From Leucogyrophana mollusca (Eukaryota > Basidiomycota > Agaricomycetes > Boletales), in the NCBI GenBank assembly GCA_021014945.1, contig MU266441.1, positions 1-64,000 of the forward strand: DNA of 64,000 nucleotides. The letters are read 5' to 3'. Of this stretch, positions 57,812 to 64,000 are shown piece after piece. The notes under the pieces are model-generated. The model saw only the letters and a program-made list of their open reading frames with translations. It did no database searches and was not told the origin of the DNA. A program made the translations under genes and the position numbers. Position 1 is the first letter of the stretch; every line of letters starts with the position of its first letter.

Positions 57812-59642
57812 ATGGTCCAACTCGCCCCTCGCTTCACTGTTCTCCTTGCACTCTGCCTCGTCGCTGCTGCCACTCCCGCTCCCGTTACGCCTGCGCCCGC
57901 GCCGTCCCCAACCCCCAATCTTGCCGCACCCCACGTCTCCCTCAGCCTTGGCGACTCTCATGTAAGCACTTTTCGTCGATCTATTACAACAGCTGATGTG
58001 CTGACTGTACTGCCGCATGCTATCACAGAAGGTGGTCAGGAGGGACCCCCCTTTCGCCGCCCCCGAACAACGTCTCGCCAACATTACCTTGGCTAACAAC
58101 GGGACAGATGCTCACGCTACCAATAAGCAAGCTCGCGGCGCAATTCCCATTAACATCGAAACACCGGGAACCGCCGGGGGTAATTCCACCTCCAAGTCCA
58201 CGGCTCCCGCTAAGCGCGCGAAGGACGGCGGAAAGACCAAGGCACCGAAAGCGCCTGTAGCTCTCCCGTCCCTCAAGGCACCCGCGCGCAGACAGCAAGG
58301 GAAGGCGGGGATCAACATACTTCCTGGAACACCCGGACCTCGGATTTCGGAGAGGGACGGCAAGGGAAAGAGGTATGACGATGGCCAGTACCACCCGAAT
58401 CCCGCATACGATGACGGTCAGTACCACCCCGGAGAGAAACATTCGACAGGAACTGCCACCACCGACTCACCTCCTGCGTCTGGACCGTCTCCTACTTTCG
58501 ACGATGGTCAGTACCACCCCAACTCTGCTCTCAACAGCGGTATGTACACTCCGGGCGTGGATATTCCCGCCCCATCGTCATCAACCACTAGCGGCGCCGC
58601 TCCAAGTGACTCTGTGGACTCTGCGGCGGGGGCAGCGGCAGGGGTTTTATCCGGGCTGGGTTCGACGACGGCCGCTTCGTCGGCTACGCCTACTGGCACT
58701 GGGACGGCGACGGGGACTACGACCTCCACGACTGCTACGTCTACGACATCGGATGGAGTAGCCGATATGGAAGCTGTTGCACAGAGCATGTTGCGCCGCT
58801 ACGATGATGGGCAGTACCACCCCAATCCTAAATTCGATAACGGCCAGTACCATACTAGTACCACCACATCCGCGGCCGCGACTGCTTCCCCATCCAGCTC
58901 TGGGGACTCCTCGCAAATCGTCGATTTGGGACTGAACCGTCGAAATGACGACGGACAATATCACCCTGACCCGAAGTTTGATGACGGTCAGTACCACCCG
59001 TCTTCTCAGTTCGACGATGGGCAATATCACCCAGACGCCAAATTCGATAACGGAATGTACCACGGGAATCGCAGGTCGGACGACGGTCAATACCACCCCG
59101 ACCCCAAGTTCGACAATGGTCAGTACCACCCCTCGTCTAACACAAAGTCATTCGACGATGGACAATACCACCCCGATCCCAAAATCGACAACGGAATGTA
59201 CCACCCGAGTCGTAGGTCGGATGACGGTCAATACCACCCCGATCCCAAGTTCGACAATGGCCTGTACCATCCTTCAACTGGTACGAAGTCGTTCGACGAT
59301 GGGCAATATCACCCCGATCCCAAATTCGATAACGGGAAGTACCATGGAAATCGTAGGTCAGACGACGGTCAATACCACCCTGACCCCAAGTTCGACGATG
59401 GTCAGTACCACCCCTCGTCTGACACAAAGTCATTCGACGATGGGCAATACCACCCCAACCCCAAATTCGACAACGGAATGTACCACCCGAGTCGTAGGTC
59501 GGATGACGGTCAGTACCACCCCAATCCCAAGTTTGATAACGGGCAATATCACCCTACATCGGGGACGACTCCAGGGCAGACTTTTGACGACGGACAGTAC
59601 CACCCAGACCCCAAATTCGACGACGGGAAGTACCACGGTTAG
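57812..59642 (+). CDS. secreted DDGQYH-repeat protein, candidate Kex2-processed repeat peptide precursor
   Basis: Two exons (57812-57961, 58029-59642) give 587 residues. A signal peptide (FTVLLALCLVAAATPAP) is followed by a Pro/Ala-rich region, a Gly/Lys-rich middle with N-glycosylation sites (NITLANNGT), and then the repeat array. The repeat unit is D-D/N-G-Q/M/L/K-Y-H, usually followed by P. About 25 good copies occur plus one degenerate one (NSGMYTPG). They alternate as DDGQYHP(D/N)PKF then DNGMYH or DDGQYH. Several pairs are preceded by dibasic sites (GKGKR, MLRR, LNRR, GNRR, SRR), the cleavage signature of the Golgi protease Kex2. Thr/Ser/Ala-rich low-complexity segments interrupt the array. 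Signal peptide plus Kex2-punctuated repeats fit the KEP class, which includes dikaritin RiPP precursors with core Tyr. Asp and His in each unit could alternatively bind metal or act as a wall component. No cysteines were seen in the array. Confidence 0.85.
58374..59639 (+). repeat. coding tandem array of DDGQYHP modules
   Basis: The array encodes the repeated modules of the preceding gene. Unit spacing is commonly 10-11 codons within a pair, with longer pairs including N-T-K-S-F or R-R-S linkers. Nucleotide identity between units is high towards the 3' end (59,080-59,640), suggesting recent expansion or homogenisation; the first units (58,374-58,560) are more diverged and separated. Confidence 0.85.
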
Positions 59643-60510
59643 GAGAGATATAGGTCTTTGGGGTATGCAAGCGAGCGCAGTGTCTGAAATAGCTGAGATC
59701 ATGATGCGAATAACACTCTTTTCACTATACCTCGTGCATGATTCTATGAGTTGGATTCGCCTTTTCTCGGTCTGGTTGCATTGAATGCTTTTGAGCACTG
59801 ACAGCGATGTTGTTATCGTCGGGTAGACGTGCGACAAGCATTGAGCATTGAAGCAAGTGCGCTGGCTCGCAGTTATGTTCGACTTATCGTGTCTGTTCAT
59901 TTGGCTTTTTCAGCTCCACGTCTAAGTGCTCGTCGAGTTCTTTACGTCTCCGCCTTTACCCCACGGCATTACGAGAGCGATGTCCTTGTGAGTCATGGCT
60001 GCTCTGCTGGAATACTATGTAGGCCATCGCATCAATCGTAAAGGAAAGGTTTCTCTTCGGGTTCTCCCTACTTCAAGTCACCGGTGAGCGGAGTGTTATG
60101 ATATGCTGTAAATGACTCAGTACTGCTTATGTTGTCTTGCTGGTCGCACTTATACTCGTCCAAGTCGATGGATGGACTCTCCATCCTGACTGACAAGTAG
60201 TATTCAACTAATCGCAAGTCTTCGCAAGTACTAGCTTGCATGTCTTGCCGCGGTCAGTTGGAGCCGTCGTTGTCGGTGTTGACGCGTTGAACTTGACGGC
60301 CTGACTCGCTCCGAACTGATCCACCAGATACTCCGAACCTGTTCCTGGGCGTAGCAAGCCCGGAACATGAATAGGAACGACTATCTTCATTCAAAACTTT
60401 GGTCTGCACACGAGAGACTGGATCCTGAACGGATCCAAGAGAATTCCTCTCTGAACTATCGGCTGAAAAAGCTTTCCCGCCCCCCCTGCTGTCGTTGAAA
60501 ACCTTCCAGT
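59643..60510. other. intergenic between the two secreted-protein genes
   Basis: No gene recognised. The 3' flank of the repeat gene and the promoter of the Cys-rich protein are here. The C-rich run at 60,480-60,486 is not unusual. Confidence 0.4.
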
Positions 60511-61389
60511 ATGCTTCAAGTGGCTTCTTGCCTTCTGGCCCTCGCTGCCATTGTGCAGGGTGAGTTTTTCACAGGCTTCTCCGGCTGAGCTCATTTTGTT
60601 ATCTGCACACAGCGGTGCCCGCGGACACTCTCGTTGGTTTACAAGCACTTTCCCGTCGCAACAGTTCCGACGACGGATTCTATCCCCCACAGTGCAAGTC
60701 ATTTTGTGAGCGAGCAAGCATTGACGTATGTACTACGCGGCATCCTATGCAGTAAGTTTGAGGCTTAAGCTCGCGTATCTTGTAGAACTGCGACAATGTC
60801 CCAGCTGCAAAGTGGCACGCTTGTCATTGCGCTCCAGCCGTCGGAACGAACCTTGGAAACTGCGAGAGCTGCTTAGTTGCACACAACTGGTTCAACGTGA
60901 CCTCAGCGCAGACTCTCGTAGACCGTAGGCCCGTCTGCCTTTCCCTCCTGTTCGATGCTGACTTGGCGTAGAGTACAACAAAGTCTGCGGTACATCTGTG
61001 ACTGTGTGTGCGCCGATCGGGCTCTCGTTTTCGCTTGATGGATCAAGGACTCATAATCCACTTTCTAGGTCGACCCCTCCCACTTCATGAATTCGACAAC
61101 TGGCGGATCTGGCGGATCAAGTGGTGCTCCCACCAGTAGTTCGTCGGGGAGCACCACAGGGGGCACATCCGGAGGTCCATCGAGTGCAAGTGGAGGCCCC
61201 TCTGGTACTTCGACAAGCGGTTCTCCGGGTACTTCGACGGGTAGTTCAGCTGGAGGCTCCCCTACCACCTCTCCTCCCGGAGGTCAAAGCCCATTTGGCA
61301 ACGGTGGTGGGGCCACAGGGCTGAAAGCTGCGGCTGGCCTGGCGATAGGGCTTGCCTCGGCTGCCACTGTCGGCCTTCTCGTATTTTAA
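60511..61389 (+). CDS. Cys-rich secreted protein, probably GPI-anchored
   Basis: Five exons join in frame: 60511-60559, 60613-60725, 60786-60924, 60972-61003 and 61069-61389, giving 217 residues. A signal peptide (MLQVASCLLALAAIVQAVPA) is followed by a dibasic site and LSRRNSSDDGFYPPQC. The mature domain has eight Cys (CKSFC, NC, CHC, NCESC, VC) and N-glycosylation sites (NVT, NST). A Gly/Ser/Thr-rich stalk of about 80 residues follows, and a hydrophobic tail, AAAGLAIGLASAATVGLLVF, is typical of a GPI signal. The Cys spacing resembles a common basidiomycete surface-protein family but not strict CFEM. The protein probably sits on the plasma membrane or wall. Donor/acceptor choices (60,925 and 60,971) give LVDQYNKVCG in frame. 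The RR-N-S-S-DDGFYP segment resembles the repeat of the neighbouring gene. Confidence 0.78.
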
Positions 61390-61816
61390 TCACCATGCGG
61401 ATGATAAATGGTCATTTCGGCAACTTCGGCTCGCAATTACTTGGAGAAAGATTCTCCTTAACTCGTAAATTTCTACACCACACCTCTCCCTGTCGTTAGT
61501 CAAATACGTGAGGTCAATGCAAGGTACACACATTGCCAGTAGTAACAGGGCCTTGAACTTCTCTATTGGTGTCCACCTTGCACGAACGTTCATATCGTTG
61601 CTCAGTCTGGAGGTAATTGTAATGATGCGCTAGTGCTTTCTGCGGTATAGGAGTGTCGATCACATCAATTCACCGCCACAAGCAGAATCAGTTCGTGTAA
61701 CCCTAACCTTAACTGGCCTTTTGTCGTACCACCACCGGCAGCAGCAGGCTGCATTCTTGCCAGCAATTGATCTATTTATCTAACACTGGTATCCCCGTAG
61801 CCCAGCGTGGTGATTG
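61390..61816. other. intergenic upstream of the Rictor gene
   Basis: No gene recognised. A telomere-like CCCTAACC is present at about 61,700, but only once. Confidence 0.4.
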
Positions 61817-64000
61817 ATGCCAACGAGCACTGATCACGATGTCTCGCGTCCATCCTTCCAGCAACCTGTTTCCTCGTCCTCTCATTCCACTGGCATGAAC
61901 TCATCACGAGACGGCGTTCCGCCTGAACTAGACGATGCGTCTCGCACTGTGGATGACCAGGTGAATATCGACGATCGATGCATATATCTTCGCTAACGTT
62001 TAGCGTCGCGTGCTTAGGTGGACGGTTTCATGGCCCTTCTCGCAAGGGAGACCCGCATAAAGGAAGGGGCCGAGAGGCTGTTGAGGCTGCCGCTGACCGT
62101 ATGGCATTGATTTTGTCGCGCACGTGGACCCAGCTAACCCGATATCTGGATGCCAAGGACACTATGCGCGCGCAAGTGGAATCTGAGCTTGAAATGGCCG
62201 AGAATGAGATAGAGGTACTCACAAGAAAGATCGAGCTTGGTATGTCTGCCATAACTGTGTGATATTGTGAAACCTCGACGTTCAACACTCGCACATACAA
62301 AGAATCCCCTCGTGGAAAACGTAAAAAGAACGGTGGCATGCCCATTGCTACCAAGCGTAAATTCGCTGGCCAAGCCCCCCCGGCCGGTGCAAGATTTAAA
62401 GAAGACGTTGACGATAAAGGTGCGGCCGGTTTCTTGTAGTCCACCCATTTCCCCCATCTCTTCCACAGATGACTTCCGCACTGCGCTCAGTCACGCGAAT
62501 GCCTACATCAAGTCCCTGTTATCTTTTGGCCGACCGGTTGTTTCGCCAACATCGCCGTCTTCTTCGAATAGTGCTACAAGCTCGGCGCCACTCGCAGCAG
62601 ACCAAGACCACGCACGCGTCGAAGTCTTGAACAGACTCACTGCGTTGCTCCAGCGAAATGTGCGCGTTCGCTACGAGCTGAACTTCCCCGAGCTAGTGCA
62701 AGCGTAAGTTTCCACTCAAGTACGCTCGTCATAATGTAAAGACCTCCAAATTAGGGCCATTCCCTCGCTTTCAGACCACTGCTCTAAACATTGTCGGGCT
62801 GCGGCCTATCGTCTCATTCGCCACGCCCTTGTAGATGCATCGTCAGTGGAACGACTCCATGAGCAACCTGTTGATTGGTACATGGTAAAGTCAGTTTCGT
62901 GATGTTACCATAGAACAATCACTCTCAAGCTGATTATCCCCCCTTGAAGATCTCTAGTGCGCGATAACAAACACGCGGTTGAGAAGGAGCAAGTTATCAA
63001 ACTCATTCGCACCATTGTTGATATAATCTCCGACCGGGAACGAGATCACCGGCGCGACCGTGAACGACGTCCTTCTGCAGGATCGGTAACTGGTACCAAC
63101 GTGATTCCGCTATCAGAGCCAGTCATGCGGGCCTTCATAGCGGTCGCGGAGCACCCCGAAGACCCCTTCAGGCCCGTGTGTGTGCTGACACTCGCCGAAA
63201 TGAGTGCGTTGTGCATCTCGCGTGCGCATTCTCGTGGACAAGCGTGCTAATTGAAACGGTTCCGTGATAGTTCTGCTAGACATCGACCTAGTTGCTCGAA
63301 CGGGTGGGATAAGGTTTCTGCTACACGCGTTAGGCGAAGGCCCAGTTGAGGTTGGGCCCATATTGGCGGCTACATTTTTACACATTGTGGATTCGCCTCG
63401 GACACGGAAGTATCTAAGAATTGGGACCGATTTGGAGGTGCGTCTGACTCTCCAATGATTCTTATTCTTGTATTGGACTTCCGCTTACCATCGAATCATA
63501 TTGTTTCGATGCACGGTGCAGATCGCCCTCTCATCAGTTACAGATGCTTATGGCAAAGGGACGGATCATGCTGATCGTATGCGGGAGTGCACCAAGGTTA
63601 TACAGCTAATGCTGCGTACCTGGAGCGGTATGTTGACCCGACCGAACTCTAGCAACAAATCATGAATGTTTTGACGCAGGTCTGATGTATTTTTGCATGG
63701 AGGACCAGCTAGCCATCAAGTCCATTGTCAACACCCTCCGCATTCCGTCCCTCGAGACTAGGGTGAGCATTCCTCGCCTATAATCTGAATCATCTGGACC
63801 GTTTACCTGGTTACAATTCAACGTATCATCCCCCTCCAGGAAATCATTCTGGACATGTTCTTCGACCTGCTGAACATCAAGGCTCCTGAATGGTACAAAA
63901 CGTTTATCGATGGTCGGCGACTAACGAGTGTGTTACTCTTCAATGATCCTGGGTCCATCCTCTCGTAGTTGGTGTATCTGACTCTTACCTTGTCATGTAG
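61817..64000 (+). CDS. TSC11: TORC2 subunit Rictor/Tsc11/Ste16, 5' part (gene runs off the window)
   Basis: The likely start at 61,817 gives MPTSTDHDVSRPSFQQPVSS. An HR1-like coiled coil follows (ETRIKEGAERLLRLP, then TMRAQVESELEMAENEIEVL). Next comes the Rictor N-terminal helical-repeat domain: RVEVLNRLTALLQRNVRVRY, CRAAAYRLIRHALVDASSVE, MVKSLVRDNKHAVEKEQVIK, PVMRAFIAVAEHPEDPFRPV, LDIDLVARTGGIRFLLHALG and PILAATFLHIVDSPRTRKYL. The block EIILDMFFDLLNIKAPEWYK, characteristic of Rictor, lies near 63,840-63,900. Many introns interrupt it; the first three joins (around 62,030, 62,090 and 62,240) are uncertain. Rictor is the scaffold that defines TOR complex 2, which controls AGC kinases (Ypk/Akt type), plasma-membrane homeostasis and actin polarity. 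The gene is truncated by the window end. Confidence 0.87.

Noticed and set aside
58945..59784. A 279-residue plus-strand frame rich in Thr overlapping the repeat array
   Set aside because: It is the +1 frame of a tandem repeat; the frame with signal peptide, splice sites and Kex2 sites is the coding one.
57812..61389. A complete dikaritin-type RiPP cluster
   Set aside because: No UstYa/DUF3328, tyrosinase or methyltransferase gene was recognised nearby; only the precursor-like gene can be supported.
61695..61710. Telomere-like CCCTAACC
   Set aside because: Only a single occurrence without tandem repetition, in the middle of conserved genes.

Overview
This window is nuclear DNA of a filamentous basidiomycete, most likely an Agaricomycete. 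Genes lie on both strands. Most are cut by many 45-70 base introns with GT-AG (occasionally GC-AG) borders. The gene families are typical of mushrooms and wood-decay fungi: DUF6533 and DUF6534 seven-helix membrane proteins, a HET-like protein, a CE16 esterase, an F-box/LRR protein, and DHA1-type MFS pumps. No rRNA, tRNA, CRISPR array or recognisable transposase was seen.

Positions 1-26,100 are dominated by a large inverted duplication. The left arm (1 to about 4,920, continuing off the window edge) and the right arm (about 14,920-19,565 and probably beyond) each carry, in mirror order, the 3' end of an ABCC-type ABC transporter, about 2 kb of decayed sequence, and an intact DUF6534 membrane-protein gene. 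A third DUF6534 copy (8,641-10,567) lies in the spacer. With it are a DUF6533 gene with disturbed frames, a VAP/Scs2 ER-contact-site protein and a secreted CE16-type esterase. The full ABCC transporter occupies 18,988 to about 26,069 on the minus strand.

Positions 26,100-36,600 hold a gene-poor stretch with a roughly 145-156 base minisatellite, an uncharacterised coiled-coil protein, a HET-like membrane protein, a protein with a PAM2 (poly(A)-binding-protein interaction) motif, and the mitochondrial electron-transfer flavoprotein beta subunit.

Positions 36,900-45,800 are conserved housekeeping sequence: a large RING-H2 ubiquitin ligase with a predicted N-myristoylation signal, a FIST-domain protein, and the nuclear exosome exonuclease RRP6, which is divergent from the FIST gene.

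Positions 46,200-55,000 contain three head-to-tail DHA1 MFS transporters. Next come an F-box/LRR protein and a small uncharacterised gene. After these is the most unusual gene of the window (57,812-59,642), a secreted protein built from about 25 copies of an Asp-Asp/Asn-Gly-X-Tyr-His module interspersed with dibasic Kex2-type sites. It resembles the precursors of Kex2-processed repeat peptides or fungal RiPPs. A Cys-rich, probably GPI-anchored protein with a related DDGFYP segment lies next to it. The window ends inside the gene for the TORC2 subunit Rictor/Tsc11.

Exon-intron models were built by eye from frame continuity and splice consensus. Starts of the ABCC gene, the 56.7 kb gene and the Rictor gene are the least certain.
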